64,000 bases of DNA from Bosea sp. F3-2 (GCF_008253865.1 NZ_CP042331.1:5669501-5733500); one strand, 5' to 3'. Shown: positions 9,013 to 18,766, counted from the first letter of the stretch. Numbers and translations are program-made. The notes: generated from the letters alone by a model not told the origin.

Positions 9013-9236
9013 CTGGGCAAAAAGGCGAGAGATGGCCGATGCTTTCATTACGGATCTTGAAGGCAGGCGCATTGACCTGCCGGGGAGCGGCGTATTGTCC
9101 CTAGGGACAGGTGTCATGGCCTCGAAGGCCGCGACATGATGCAGGACGGGTGCGTGGCTGCATAGATGCGCATGGCCCAAGAAGACTTTGGCGCGAGATC
9201 TTGGATAGTGTTTCGGGCCTGGTGCGAGGTCATGCC

Positions 9237-10919
9237 ATGCATATGCGAATTGTGCTCGCCAGCCTCATCGTCAGTGGGCTCGCCTCTCAGGCGCTTGCGC
9301 AGACGACTGCCGCGCCCTCTCAATCGCCGGCGCCAGCGGGAATTCAGGCAGGGCAGGGCGAGCAGGCTCTCTCCAGCGCCCAGCTCGATGCGCTGGTCGC
9401 GCCGATCGCGCTCTATCCCGACACCTTGCTGGCGCAAGTTCTGATGGCCTCGACCTATCCGCTCGAGGTGGTGCAGGCGGATCGATGGGTTGCGGCCAAC
9501 AAGAAGCTCAAGGGCGACCAGCTCAAGGCGGCGGTCGACAAGCAGCCGTGGGATCCGAGCGTGAAATCGCTGGTCGCGACGCCCTCCGTGCTGGAGATGA
9601 TGAGCAAGAATCTTGACTGGACACAAAAGCTCGGCGACGCGGTCCTTGCCCAGCAGCCTGATCTCATGGACGGCATCCAGAGGATGCGGACGCGGGCCTA
9701 CGATGCCAAGAAGCTGTCTTCCGGCTCTCAGCAGAAGGTCACGGTCCAGCCAGCCACCGGCAGCAGCAAACAGACGATCCTGATCGAGCCGACCAGTTCG
9801 GACACGGTTTACGTGCCCTATTACGACCCGGCTGTGGTCTACGGTTCCTGGCCCTATCCCGACTATCCGCCCTACTATTTCCCTGAGCCGGGCTATATCG
9901 CCACCGGCGTTCTCGCGACGGGCCTCGCCTTCGGCACCGCCTATGCGCTCGGACGCTGGGCCACGGGGGGATATTGGGGCGGAAACGTCAACTGGGTCGG
10001 TGGCGGAAACATCAATATCGACCGCGATCGCGTGACCCATTGGGAGCATAATCCCCAGCATCGCCACGGCGTTCAGTATCGCAACGACGCGGTCAGGCAG
10101 AAATTCTCCGACAACAACATCCGCGCCGGAGCCGAAGGTCGGATGGATTTCCGCGGGCGCAGCGGCGAGCAGGTTCTGCGCCCCGAGGGCGGTCGCGGCG
10201 GGGCCGGAGCGGTCGCCGGTGCACGACCGGAGCAACGGCCGGGAGAGCGTCCCGGAGCCGGCGCCAGACCCGAGCGTCCGGGCGGCGACCGTGCTGCGGC
10301 CGGCAATCGGCCGGGCGGGGACCGGGCGGCGCGCCCCAGCGGTGGACGCCCGTCCGCCGACCGGGGTCGGGGCTCGGCGCCGCCGCGGGCAAGCACGCAG
10401 CCGCGTCGTCCTCAATCCGGAGCAAGCCGTCCGGGGCCGGCGCGCGACAGCGCCTTCGGCAGCATGCAGCCGGGCCGGGCCGCGAGCCTTCAGTCACAGC
10501 GCGGACATGCCAGCATGGCCCGTATGCCCGCGGGCGGTCCCCGGATGGGGGGTGGAGGATATGGCGGCGGAGCGCGTATGGGAGGCGGGGGCTTTGGTGG
10601 GGGCGGACGCGTAGGCGGCGGTGGCGGTGGGCGCGGGGGTGGCGGGCGCCGTTCCGACATCCAGCTCAAGAACCACGTCATGCTGCTGGGGGTGATGGAG
10701 AACGGGCTCGGCTTTTATCGCTTCGCCTATAATGGCTCCCAAACCAGCTATGTCGGTGTGATCGCACAGGAGGTGCAGACTGTCGCGCCCGGTGCGGTGC
10801 ATCGCGGCGCGGATGGCTACCTGCGGGTGGACTACCGCCAGATCGGGGTTCCCTTTCAGACCTTCGAACACTGGAAGGCTTCGGGTTCGCACATTCCCAC
10901 CGGGAAGCCCTGGAACTGA
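9237..10919 (+). CDS. DUF3300 protein with C-terminal endosialidase-chaperone (S74) domain
   Basis: 560 residues, exported: a Sec signal peptide ends near ALAQ-T (residue 22). Residues about 45-230 form the DUF3300 domain (ALYPDTLLAQVLMASTYP, PWDPSVKSLVATP). Residues 300-470 are a disordered Arg/Gly/Pro-rich stretch with several Gly runs. The last 88 residues match the intramolecular chaperone domain of endosialidases (Peptidase_S74): S473 and K478 in SDIQLK have the spacing of the autoproteolytic Ser/Lys dyad, and IAQEV and GYLRVDY follow. The start is the first in-frame ATG before the signal peptide, with GAGG upstream. The DUF2950 gene follows 49 bases later, a pairing seen in many genomes. 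Periplasmic or envelope role inferred; biochemical function not known. Confidence 0.88.
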   Translation: MHMRIVLASLIVSGLASQALAQTTAAPSQSPAPAGIQAGQGEQALSSAQLDALVAPIALYPDTLLAQVLMASTYPLEVVQADRWVAANKKLKGDQLKAAVDKQPWDPSVKSLVATPSVLEMMSKNLDWTQKLGDAVLAQQPDLMDGIQRMRTRAYDAKKLSSGSQQKVTVQPATGSSKQTILIEPTSSDTVYVPYYDPAVVYGSWPYPDYPPYYFPEPGYIATGVLATGLAFGTAYALGRWATGGYWGGNVNWVGGGNINIDRDRVTHWEHNPQHRHGVQYRNDAVRQKFSDNNIRAGAEGRMDFRGRSGEQVLRPEGGRGGAGAVAGARPEQRPGERPGAGARPERPGGDRAAAGNRPGGDRAARPSGGRPSADRGRGSAPPRASTQPRRPQSGASRPGPARDSAFGSMQPGRAASLQSQRGHASMARMPAGGPRMGGGGYGGGARMGGGGFGGGGRVGGGGGGRGGGGRRSDIQLKNHVMLLGVMENGLGFYRFAYNGSQTSYVGVIAQEVQTVAPGAVHRGADGYLRVDYRQIGVPFQTFEHWKASGSHIPTGKPWN

Positions 10920-10968
10920 AACAGCGTCGTCGTCTGCCGGTGCGTTTCGCAACTGAGGATGCAGTTCC

Positions 10969-11907
10969 ATGATCATGACATGGCCAGCGGCGCATCTGCT
11001 CGTTCGCCTGCTTTGCGGGATGGTCGCGGGCTTCTGTGTCGCCTCGACGGCCGCTCGCGCACAGGAGCTGTTCCAGTCTCCCGAAGAGGCTGCCGCGGCG
11101 CTTGTCGCCGCGGTGCGCGACGGAAACTCCACGGGTTTGTACTCGGTTTTCGGGATGTCCGGGCGGGACATCCTCTTCTCGGGTGACGAGGTTCGCGATG
11201 CCGACAATCGCAAGCGCTTCATCGCGGCCTATGATGCCCGGCATTCGATCGTCGAAACCGGCCGGACAGCCACGCTGCTGGTCGGCGAGGATGCATTCCC
11301 GTTTCCGATCCCGATCGTCCATTCACGCGGCGGCTGGAAATTCCTGGTGGAGGCCGGGCGCAGGGAACTCCTCGCCCGCCGGATCGGCAAGAACGAACTG
11401 GATGCCATCCAGGCAAGCCTCGCGATCCTCGATGCGCAATTCGAGTACGCCGCAAAAGGCCATGACGGTCGAAATCCGGGGATCTACGCCCAGCGAATCG
11501 TCAGCCAGCCGGACAAGCATGACGGTCTCTACTGGCCGACCGGGCCAGGCGAGGAGCCGAGTCCGCTTGGTGAATTCGCCGCCCAGGCTGCAGCTGAAGG
11601 TTACAAGGCAAGCGAGACGCCGCAGCCTTATCACGGCTACTACTTCAAAATCCTGAGAAAGCAGGGACCTGCAGCCGTTGGCGGGGCAACCGACTACGTC
11701 GCCGGCGGCAACATGATCGGCGGTTTCGCGGTTCTTGCTTATCCCGCAACCTATGCGAGATCCGGGATCACGAGCTTCCTCGTCAATCACGCGGGCACGG
11801 TCTACCAGAAGGATCTCGGGCCCAATACACGCCTGATCGCATCGCGCATGCAGAGCTTCAATCCCGATCAAGGTTGGGAGAAAGTCGCACCGGAGAAAGC
11901 GCAATAG
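10969..11907 (+). CDS. DUF2950 family exported protein
   Basis: 312 residues with a signal peptide ending around ARAQ (residue 32). The rest matches the DUF2950 layout: an N-terminal FQSPEEAAAALVAAV segment, GWKFLVEAGRRELLARRIG in the middle and the conserved PYHGYYFKIL and GGFAVLAYPATYARSGITSF blocks near the end. Length is usual for the family. It follows the DUF3300 gene closely and is probably co-transcribed. Periplasmic location is inferred; function is not established. Confidence 0.88.
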   Translation: MIMTWPAAHLLVRLLCGMVAGFCVASTAARAQELFQSPEEAAAALVAAVRDGNSTGLYSVFGMSGRDILFSGDEVRDADNRKRFIAAYDARHSIVETGRTATLLVGEDAFPFPIPIVHSRGGWKFLVEAGRRELLARRIGKNELDAIQASLAILDAQFEYAAKGHDGRNPGIYAQRIVSQPDKHDGLYWPTGPGEEPSPLGEFAAQAAAEGYKASETPQPYHGYYFKILRKQGPAAVGGATDYVAGGNMIGGFAVLAYPATYARSGITSFLVNHAGTVYQKDLGPNTRLIASRMQSFNPDQGWEKVAPEKAQ

Positions 11908-11991
11908 TGGAGTGGCAGGCCCCACCGCGCTGGCGGTCGAGGCCGAAGGGCGGCTCCGCTGCGCTGACGACAGCTCGGGGTGGTGGCGTCG

Positions 11992-13665
11992 ATGAAGCGC
12001 TGGTTGCCGATCGCGGACGGGCTGCTTCCCTACAGGTGGGAATGGCTGCGCTTCGACATTACCGCAGGGCTTGCGATCGCCGCCGTCGCCATTCCAAGCG
12101 CGATTGCCTATCCCGCCATAGCCGGGCTTCCCGCCGAGGTCGGGTTCTATGCGAGCATCCTGCCTCTGGTCGGCTATGCGCTGTTCGGACCATCGCGCAA
12201 GCTGATCGTCGGGCCCGACGCCGCGACCATGACCGTTCTGGCTGCAACGCTCGCGACGCTGCCGCTGGACAATCCGGCAGACCGAGTGGCCGCAGCCGCC
12301 GGGTTGGCGCTGATCGTCGGAGCCTTCTGCATCCTCGCGAGCATGCTCAATCTCGGGGTGGTCGCGTCGTTTCTGTCGCGGCCGATCCTGATCGGCTTCA
12401 TCAGCGGCATTTCGATATCCATTCTCGTCGGGCAGATCGGGCGATTGACCGGCGTGCGCATCGAGTCCGATGGCCTCGTGCTGCCTCTGCTCGAGATCAT
12501 TCGGAAAGCCTCCCAGATCCATTGGCTGACCGTGTGGTTCGGCGCTGCGATGTTCGCGCTGCTCGTCGTGCTGGCGCGCCTCCGCTCTCCCATTCCCGGG
12601 CCTCTGGTCGTGGTCGTCGTGGCGGTTCTGGCATCGGCGGTCTTCGACTTCGAAGACCGGGGCATGAAAGTCATTGGAAGCCTGCCCGGAGCGCTTCCGA
12701 CCATGGTCCTTCCGAAGATCGCGCATCTGCCGATCCGGGAGCTTCTGCTCGGTGCGGCAGCCATCTGGCTTGTCGGGGTCAGCTCGGGGCTTGTCGCGGC
12801 GCGCAGCTTCGGCGCGAAGGACGGTTTCAAGGTCGATGCCGACCGGGAGCTGACCGGGCTGGGAGTGGCCAATATCTGCTCCGGCCTGTTCAGCGGCTTT
12901 CCCGTCACGATCACGGATTCGCGGACAGCGACCAATTTGGCTGCCGGCGGCCGCTCCCAGCTGTCCGGCCTGATCTCAGCCGCCACGCTGACGGTCCTGC
13001 TGCTCTATCTGAACGATGTGCTGCGCGTCCTGCCCAACACTGCGCTTGGCGCGATCCTCGCCTTCGCGGCGCTGAGCCTGATCGATATCTCGGGGTTGCG
13101 GGAGACCTGGCGGATCAGCCGCATGGAGTTCGTCTTCGCCCTGATCAGCATGTGGGGCGCCATCAGCCTGGGCGTGCTCAGCGGCGTCGTCATCGCCATT
13201 GCCGGCACGCTGCTCTATGTCCTGCTGAAGGAAATGCGGCCGCGCGATGCCTTGCTAGGGCGCGTTGAGGGCCGACCGGGCTTCTACAAGATGCACCGGA
13301 CGGAGAACGCCGCGCCACCGCCGGGGATGGTGCTCTTCATGATCCAGGGCAGCATTCTGTTCTTCAACGCCGACTACATCCGCTCCCGGCTCGAAAGCGT
13401 CACGAAGGAGGCCCCACCCGGTACGTTCTGGTTTGTGCTGGATGCGGGTGCCGTCGCGCAGATCGACACGACGGCAGCCGCCATGCTCCTGCAGTGGCGC
13501 TCCGACCTGGCGGCGATGGGGCTGACATTCGCCATTGCGGAACTGCACAGGGAGCCGCGGGAGATTCTGGAACGCGCCGGGTTCTTCGAAGGGGCGAGCG
13601 CGACGATGGTTTTCGAGGATCTGGAGGACGCGGTTCGAACTCTCGGGGAGAGATCGTCACGGTAA
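11992..13665 (+). CDS. SulP family anion permease with STAS domain
   Basis: 557 residues. Residues about 10-415 hold roughly a dozen hydrophobic segments of the sulfate permease/SLC26 fold, with the characteristic PSAIAYPAIAGLP motif near residue 35 and GPDAATM near 76. Residues about 440-555 form a STAS domain (FVLDAGAVAQIDTTAAAML). Substrate could be sulfate, bicarbonate or another anion; nothing in the sequence decides. The ATG at 11992 is chosen; a GTG at 11980 in the same frame is possible. It lies 84 bases after the DUF2950 gene and may belong to the same transcript. Confidence 0.88.
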   Translation: MKRWLPIADGLLPYRWEWLRFDITAGLAIAAVAIPSAIAYPAIAGLPAEVGFYASILPLVGYALFGPSRKLIVGPDAATMTVLAATLATLPLDNPADRVAAAAGLALIVGAFCILASMLNLGVVASFLSRPILIGFISGISISILVGQIGRLTGVRIESDGLVLPLLEIIRKASQIHWLTVWFGAAMFALLVVLARLRSPIPGPLVVVVVAVLASAVFDFEDRGMKVIGSLPGALPTMVLPKIAHLPIRELLLGAAAIWLVGVSSGLVAARSFGAKDGFKVDADRELTGLGVANICSGLFSGFPVTITDSRTATNLAAGGRSQLSGLISAATLTVLLLYLNDVLRVLPNTALGAILAFAALSLIDISGLRETWRISRMEFVFALISMWGAISLGVLSGVVIAIAGTLLYVLLKEMRPRDALLGRVEGRPGFYKMHRTENAAPPPGMVLFMIQGSILFFNADYIRSRLESVTKEAPPGTFWFVLDAGAVAQIDTTAAAMLLQWRSDLAAMGLTFAIAELHREPREILERAGFFEGASATMVFEDLEDAVRTLGERSSR

Positions 13666-13699
13666 GAGACCGTTTTCCGATCAGGCTGGATCGCAGAAG

Positions 13700-13800
13700 C
13701 CGTCATTGCGAGCGCAGCGAAGCAATCCAGGGGGACTGGGTGAGACGTTCAACCCAGTCCCCTGGATTGCTTCGTCGCTGACGCTCCTCGCAATGACGGT
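13700..13800. repeat. Palindromic intergenic repeat (REP-like), copy 1
   Basis: A long imperfect palindrome opening CGTCATTGCGAGCGCAGCG and closing CTCCTCGCAATGACGG, with inner arms GGACTGGGT/ACCCAGTCC around a ten-base loop. A nearly identical copy lies at 39583-39684. It sits between convergent genes and could form a long hairpin. Confidence 0.9.
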
Positions 13801-13821
13801 CCAGACGGATCGAAAAATGCT

Positions 13822-14484
13822 CTATCCGGAGCGTTCGGCGGGCCGGTATTCCCGAACCAGGATGTCGCAGCTGACGATCAGCACCCACATCGGAAAGACC
13901 AGGAAGGTCCAGTCGACGAGGTGGCTTCCGAAGAGGATAACCGTCGCAGCCGCATAGCCAGCGATCGCCGTCCAGCGCGCGGTGATGCCGGTACGGAGCA
14001 CGATGGTCGAGGCGGTAATCAGGAAAACGCTCGATACCTTCATCGCGTAAATGCTGGCGAGGTTGTAAGCGAAGGATCGTGCCAGGGTGAAGGTCACCGA
14101 GCCCGCGAGCTCGCCCGGCCGAGCTGCATGCGTGATGAGGATCGCGCCGATCGCCGAGGCCGCGACGAACAGCATACCGATGAAAAGAAACCCGCTGCCG
14201 AGAAATACCGTCGCGAACAACCTGTTTTCTTGAGCACCCAATCGGTCACGCAGCACGCCCATGAACCAAAGGAAAGCGATGCCCGCAAAGGGGATCAGGT
14301 TCAGGGCCAGCGCGACCTTCCAGGATTGGGCTCCCACCCAGTCGCCTGGATCCTGTGGGTGAAGCCGCAGGGTCTGCAGCACCAGCACCAGCGCAAACAG
14401 GAGCAGAACCGAAAACAGAATGCCGGCGACGGCAGCTGCCTTCGGCGTCTTGAGCCCATCCGGCGCATGGCGAGGAGGCGGCAC
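13822..14484 (-). CDS. Hypothetical multi-spanning membrane protein
   Basis: 220 residues with about six hydrophobic helices (near residues 18-38, 57-75, 90-115, 128-150, 155-170 and 180-210). The short N-terminus is Pro-rich and basic. The frame begins at a GTG preceded by GAGGG seven bases away. No family recognised with confidence; the size and topology resemble uncharacterised inner-membrane proteins of Hyphomicrobiales. It lies 81 bases downstream of the FixJ-like regulator on the same strand and may be co-transcribed. Confidence 0.65.
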   Translation of the reverse strand: MPPPRHAPDGLKTPKAAAVAGILFSVLLLFALVLVLQTLRLHPQDPGDWVGAQSWKVALALNLIPFAGIAFLWFMGVLRDRLGAQENRLFATVFLGSGFLFIGMLFVAASAIGAILITHAARPGELAGSVTFTLARSFAYNLASIYAMKVSSVFLITASTIVLRTGITARWTAIAGYAAATVILFGSHLVDWTFLVFPMWVLIVSCDILVREYRPAERSG

Positions 14485-14565
14485 GTTGCGACCCTCGTTT
14501 CAGGAGCCGGTGCGGATATCTCCGACCCAAAGAGCCTGGTTGGCAGCCGGCCTCAACCTCACCTC

Positions 14566-15189
14566 TCAGGGACTTTCAGGCCGGAGCAGGCCGAGCCGCT
14601 CGGCACAGGTCACGAGCTCGACGACGGAGCGGACCTGCATCTTTTCCATGACCTTGTGCCGATGGGCCTTGATGGTCCGCTCGGTCGTCCCAAGCGTGAA
14701 AGCTACCTGCTTGTTCATTTTGCCGCGGACGACCAGATCGAAGACCTGCCGCTCGCGTTTGGTCAGCCGCCCGAGGCGTGCCAAGCCGGTGCGAACCCAG
14801 TTTTCGTGTTCATTGACGAGGCGATGGCGCGAGATCGCGCGATCGATGGCGTCGAGGAATTCGTCGCGCTCGACAGGCTTCGTGAAGAAGTCTTCAGCTC
14901 CGGCCTTGATCGCCCGGACGCCAACCCGGACGTCACCTTGGTCAGTCAGGAAGATCACGGGCAAATTCAAGCCAGCCTTGCTGAACAAATTTACGAAATC
15001 AGGGATGGATTTGTCTGGCGATAGAGTATCGATAACGATGCAGCTTGCGCTTTCGATATCCGGCCTGTGATTCAAGATTTCGTCGGCGCTGACATATGCC
15101 TTGGTCTCATACCCGCAAGCTCGAAGCATGCGCCCGATGCCGGCCTGAGATGCCGCGTCACCATCGACGATGTGCACAAGAGCTGACAT
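14566..15189 (-). CDS. FixJ-family two-component response regulator
   Basis: 207 residues: an N-terminal receiver domain with acceptor D54 (IVIDTLSP), T82 and K104 (FFTKPV), then a LuxR/FixJ helix-turn-helix at about residues 140-200 (LTKRERQVFDLVVRG, TERTIKAHRHKVMEKM). The acidic pocket is D9-G-D11 rather than the usual adjacent pair. The ATG at 15189 has GAGGGA eight bases upstream and is preferred to TTG at 15195. No histidine kinase gene is adjacent, so the partner is unknown. It would act as a cytosolic DNA-binding transcription regulator. Confidence 0.88.
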   Translation of the reverse strand: MSALVHIVDGDAASQAGIGRMLRACGYETKAYVSADEILNHRPDIESASCIVIDTLSPDKSIPDFVNLFSKAGLNLPVIFLTDQGDVRVGVRAIKAGAEDFFTKPVERDEFLDAIDRAISRHRLVNEHENWVRTGLARLGRLTKRERQVFDLVVRGKMNKQVAFTLGTTERTIKAHRHKVMEKMQVRSVVELVTCAERLGLLRPESP

Positions 15190-15252
15190 GGCCAATCCCT
15201 CGATCTCACCGTAGGCAGCTCGCCTTCCGGCAAGCGCCGAGCGGCACCGGGT

Positions 15253-15675
15253 TTAAGGACTCTTCAGCGCCTCCGGAGTGCAGCGCCGATATCTGGTTGC
15301 AGTGCCCCCCTCGGGCGCGCTGTAGCGATAGAGGCCGCCATCCTGACTTAAGGAGAGCACGGCCCGTGCGGTGTCGGTCGCGATCGTCGTCGTACAACTG
15401 AGATGGATGATCTGCCGCTCGCCTTGTGGGTTGATGCGGCCGATCCGGCAGGTTGCGAGCGGAGTGGATAGCTGCTGGCCCCGGATGACGAATGCCGCGG
15501 CAAAGGCGTTGGCCGGCCGCTTGAAGCCGAGTGTCTTCCCCGCTGCGACGAAGACGTTGGCGCAGATCTGCCCTTCTTCGAGCCAGGCTCCTTGGAAAGC
15601 CGTCGTCCGTGCCCATGCGCCCTGTGTCGCGAGCGCCGCAAAGGCGATGACGAACAAACACGGTCGTGCAGCCAT
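15253..15675 (-). CDS. Hypothetical exported protein
   Basis: 140 residues with a clear Sec signal peptide (MAARPCLFVIAFAALATQGAWA). The mature part has four cysteines that could form disulfides and no recognisable domain. The ATG at 15675 is chosen because it starts the signal peptide. It lies 63 bases upstream of the FixJ-like regulator on the same strand. Function unknown; periplasmic location inferred. Confidence 0.65.
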   Translation of the reverse strand: MAARPCLFVIAFAALATQGAWARTTAFQGAWLEEGQICANVFVAAGKTLGFKRPANAFAAAFVIRGQQLSTPLATCRIGRINPQGERQIIHLSCTTTIATDTARAVLSLSQDGGLYRYSAPEGGTATRYRRCTPEALKSP

Positions 15676-15870
15676 GGCAGTTATCGCGCCTCCGATCGGC
15701 AACCGGTGTGACTGAGACGTGAAGAGCAGCCCCCGGGGGGCCTCCATTCGGGATCAAAGCGGGAATACCGCTAGCTCACAGCTGCGACGGCACAACACCG
15801 CTACGCCACCGGCCGCTTTGCTTCCCATCGGTCAGAAGTGAAAGCCGCGAACCAAGTCCGGGGTAGTAGG

Positions 15871-17775
15871 TTACGGTTGGTTACGTGCCGCGCCGGTTTC
15901 CGGTGTTCCCGAATTCGAAGGAGCACTCGAACTCCGCTCGATTTCAGCGGCGAAACGGACAGGGACGGGGAAACCGGCCTCGATGGCGCCGCGGATTAGA
16001 ATGACGCGATCCCTTGCATTGAAGTTGCGGCTGTTCAGCTCGTCGTCGAAGTCGTTGAAGAATCCGGGCATCAGGCGCAGGAATTCGGCGCGGGATTGTG
16101 CCGCTTCTGTCTGCAATCCCTGCCGCGCGAAGATCAGTGCGGCGACGAAATGGTAGATTGAAAAGCGACGCAGGTTTGCGCGGCGGATGAGGTCGGTGGC
16201 TCGCACATTGTCGCCTTGCATATAGGCGGCCAAAGCCAGGAGCCCGACATAGTAGTCCGAGTGGCCCGGGTTTTTTGCCATCGCCTCTTCGAGCAAGGAG
16301 GTTCCTCGCTGCCAGTCTCCGGCCTGGGCTACCCGGCTGCCGAACTCGCCGAGCAGTTCGGTGTCGTTGGGGTTGAGCGTGAGCGCCTGAGAGCCGACCC
16401 GTAGCGCCTCGCCGGGCTCCTTGCTGAAATACAGGACGGTCATCAGTGCCTGAAGGGCGCGGATATTCTCCGGATCGAGGCGGACCGCGCGCTCGGCTGC
16501 CGTCCTCGCCCGTTCCAATGGCGGCGGCGAGCCCAATCGCTTGTTCAGCTCAAAGCGATCCTCGTCGAGATAGAGGTAGGACAGCATCGCCCAGCCGGTC
16601 GAAAAGTCCGGATAGCGTGCCGTGACATTCTCGAGGCACGTGCGCGTCGCTGCATGCTCGGTTTGATCGAGTACGGTGCGGTAACGGTAGAAGCGATAGG
16701 TGCATTGATAGGTTTCCAGATTTTGGACACCTCTCAATTGCGTTGGCCGTGGTGGGGCGCTGAAGATGATTCCGTAGGGCTGGGCGATCGCGGTCGCGAC
16801 CCTCGAGGCGATCATCGCTTCAACGCCGACGATATTGGCGGCACGTGGATCGGCGTCATAGGTTCCCGACCAGACGATGGCGGAACTTTCCCCATCCAGG
16901 ACGCGGGCTGTCACCCGCAGCTTGCCGTCGGAAAGACGGATGCCGCCCTCAAGAATATAGCGGTTGCCGAATTGGTTGGTGATTTCCGAGGCCGAGGCGC
17001 TGGGTGATACGGCGGCAGAAGTCTCCCGGCCGAAAACGGTCAATTCCTTGAAGCGCGAGAGCTGCGTCAGCAGTTCCTCGCCGAGACCGGCAATATAGAA
17101 ATTGACCTCCGGTTGCCCCGACAGGTTCGAGAATGGCCTGACGATCAGCGAGGGTCCTTGCGGTCCTGGCGGCTCGTTGGCAGGGGGCGGTGGAGATGGC
17201 AGGACGGCTAACCACAGGAGCGGGGCGGCAAGGCACAGTGTCGCCATAGCGATAGCCCAGGCGAACCAGCGGTTTCCCCACCGCGCGTCGCCTGTCCCCG
17301 CCAGCTCTTGCCCTTCCGGAGCAGCGGCGTGCGCGGGACCTCCACTATGGTTTGGCTGAGCCTGTCGCCGTTGGAAGCGCGGCACGTAGCCGCCCTTGGG
17401 TATCTCGATCAGGATCGGGTCCGAGTTCCCATCCAGGAGATAGTAGCGCTCCAGGGCGCGCCGGAGGCGCCCCGCTTCGATCCGAACCACCGGATCGTTC
17501 TGCATGTCGAAGTTCGCGTCGCGGCCGAAGACTTCGACCGCGACGGAGTAAGCTTTGATACGGTCTGAGTGACCCTCGAGAGTTCGATTGATCACATAGG
17601 TCAAGAACTGGCGCACCCGATCAGGGACGTTGAATTCAGTGCTCGCCAGGATCTTGTCCAATTGCGCACGAATTTCATTGTCCTGAAGCCTGGCTTCTGG
17701 ACAATTTTCCAAATTTTCATAACTACTGAGTCGATTATTTTCCATGGAATTGGCTACCCCAAGCCAAAAATCCAC
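15871..17775 (-). CDS. Winged-helix / transmembrane / TPR regulator (adenylate-cyclase-like annotation without cyclase domain)
   Basis: 634 residues. Residues about 35-125 match the N-terminal module common in Hyphomicrobiales membrane regulators (LDKILASTEF, RIKAYSVAVEVFGRD, DPVVRIEAGRLRRALERYY). One membrane helix lies at about 170-192. A FlgO/TolB-like segment follows (SLIVRPFSNLSGQPE, near 215), then a C-terminal region of TPR-type helices (about 350-560). No nucleotide cyclase motif exists, although such proteins are often annotated that way. Topology suggests a cytoplasmic DNA-binding or signalling head and a periplasmic TPR sensor, as in CadC-like proteins; this is inference. An ATG at 17745 is an alternative start. 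Confidence 0.7.
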   Translation of the reverse strand: MDFWLGVANSMENNRLSSYENLENCPEARLQDNEIRAQLDKILASTEFNVPDRVRQFLTYVINRTLEGHSDRIKAYSVAVEVFGRDANFDMQNDPVVRIEAGRLRRALERYYLLDGNSDPILIEIPKGGYVPRFQRRQAQPNHSGGPAHAAAPEGQELAGTGDARWGNRWFAWAIAMATLCLAAPLLWLAVLPSPPPPANEPPGPQGPSLIVRPFSNLSGQPEVNFYIAGLGEELLTQLSRFKELTVFGRETSAAVSPSASASEITNQFGNRYILEGGIRLSDGKLRVTARVLDGESSAIVWSGTYDADPRAANIVGVEAMIASRVATAIAQPYGIIFSAPPRPTQLRGVQNLETYQCTYRFYRYRTVLDQTEHAATRTCLENVTARYPDFSTGWAMLSYLYLDEDRFELNKRLGSPPPLERARTAAERAVRLDPENIRALQALMTVLYFSKEPGEALRVGSQALTLNPNDTELLGEFGSRVAQAGDWQRGTSLLEEAMAKNPGHSDYYVGLLALAAYMQGDNVRATDLIRRANLRRFSIYHFVAALIFARQGLQTEAAQSRAEFLRLMPGFFNDFDDELNSRNFNARDRVILIRGAIEAGFPVPVRFAAEIERSSSAPSNSGTPETGAARNQP

Positions 17776-17885
17776 GTGAAAACTTGAAATCTAGGTCGCG
17801 ACCTTCGCGTAAGCTCCCGTTATTTACTCCCAAACGCGCTGCGCGGCCAGATAATTGTTCGCGTTTCGCAGGGGGGCTCGTTCCA

Positions 17886-18155
17886 ATGGATCCGGGCGTT
17901 CTGGCTGCCATTCGGCTGCTGCCGAAGCACAGGAAGGCGATCGAGGAACTGGTGCTGAGCAGCGAGAATTTTCGGTCGTTATGCGTGGACCTGGGCGACG
18001 CAGAACGAGCTCTTCGACGTTGGGAGGCTTCAGAGGCTCCCGGGACGGCTGCGCGATGCGTCGAGTATCGGCATCTGATCGATGGTCTCGAGTCCGAGCT
18101 TCGGCAGTCGATACGGGAATGGCAGGCCCGGTCCCAAGGGGGCATCAAAGAGTAA
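17886..18155 (+). CDS. Small hypothetical protein
   Basis: 89 residues, helical and charged, beginning MDPGVLAAIRLLPKHR. The ATG at 17886 is preceded by AGGGGGG. It is divergent from the winged-helix/TPR gene. The sequence has heptad-like spacing of Leu in its second half. No family recognised. The lipoprotein gene follows 35 bases later. Confidence 0.55.
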   Translation: MDPGVLAAIRLLPKHRKAIEELVLSSENFRSLCVDLGDAERALRRWEASEAPGTAARCVEYRHLIDGLESELRQSIREWQARSQGGIKE

Positions 18156-18190
18156 CGAGCGGTGGCTTCAACTCAGGGTGGAGAGTGACG

Positions 18191-18766
18191 ATGTCGAAGC
18201 ATGTAAGCTGGGCTCTGGCGATCTCGTTGGCCTTGGGCGTCGCCGCCTGCGCGCCCACGATCACCAGCCGGACCATCGTGGTGGCCGGTGTCGGACCCGT
18301 GGAGGTCGAGCGGATCAATGTCGAAGTCGCGGGAGTCGACCCTGGCGCGCGCATCGTCGCCGTGCGGCAAGGACGCTTCGTGTGGGACGTCGCGGTTCCG
18401 GAGGTGTTTGGCGACCTGCAGGGCATTCGCGTCGGCGACAGACTGGACATCCAGCGCGCCGAAGGGGTGATCCTCGGCGCCCGGCGCGCAAGGAAGGGAG
18501 CCCGGCCGGGGATCGTCTACACCGATACCGTCGGTGCGCCGTCCTTCAGCAATCTGCCCGACAAGTTCGTGACCCGGTCGCTGACGCTGACTGCGCGCTT
18601 CGAGAGGTTCGACCCGGCTACGGGTGTCGTGGACTTCGTCGGACCAGCCGGACCGCGCAGCCTCACCGTGGCCGATCCCATGATCAAGGACGATCTCAGG
18701 CGCATGCGGCGCGGTGACATGATCGAGCTGTCGTTCGCCGAGGCCGTCTACATCCAGAAATACTGA
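18191..18766 (+). CDS. Hypothetical lipoprotein
   Basis: 191 residues with a lipoprotein signal peptide: a hydrophobic stretch and lipobox LGVAAC (Cys about residue 20), indicating lipid attachment after cleavage by signal peptidase II. The rest is beta-rich with repeated Val/Arg pairs (RIVAVRQGRFVWDVAVPEVF) and no recognisable family. GGAGAG lies six bases before the ATG. Residue 2 after the Cys is Ala, not Asp, so outer-membrane sorting is likely by the general rule. Confidence 0.7.
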   Translation: MSKHVSWALAISLALGVAACAPTITSRTIVVAGVGPVEVERINVEVAGVDPGARIVAVRQGRFVWDVAVPEVFGDLQGIRVGDRLDIQRAEGVILGARRARKGARPGIVYTDTVGAPSFSNLPDKFVTRSLTLTARFERFDPATGVVDFVGPAGPRSLTVADPMIKDDLRRMRRGDMIELSFAEAVYIQKY

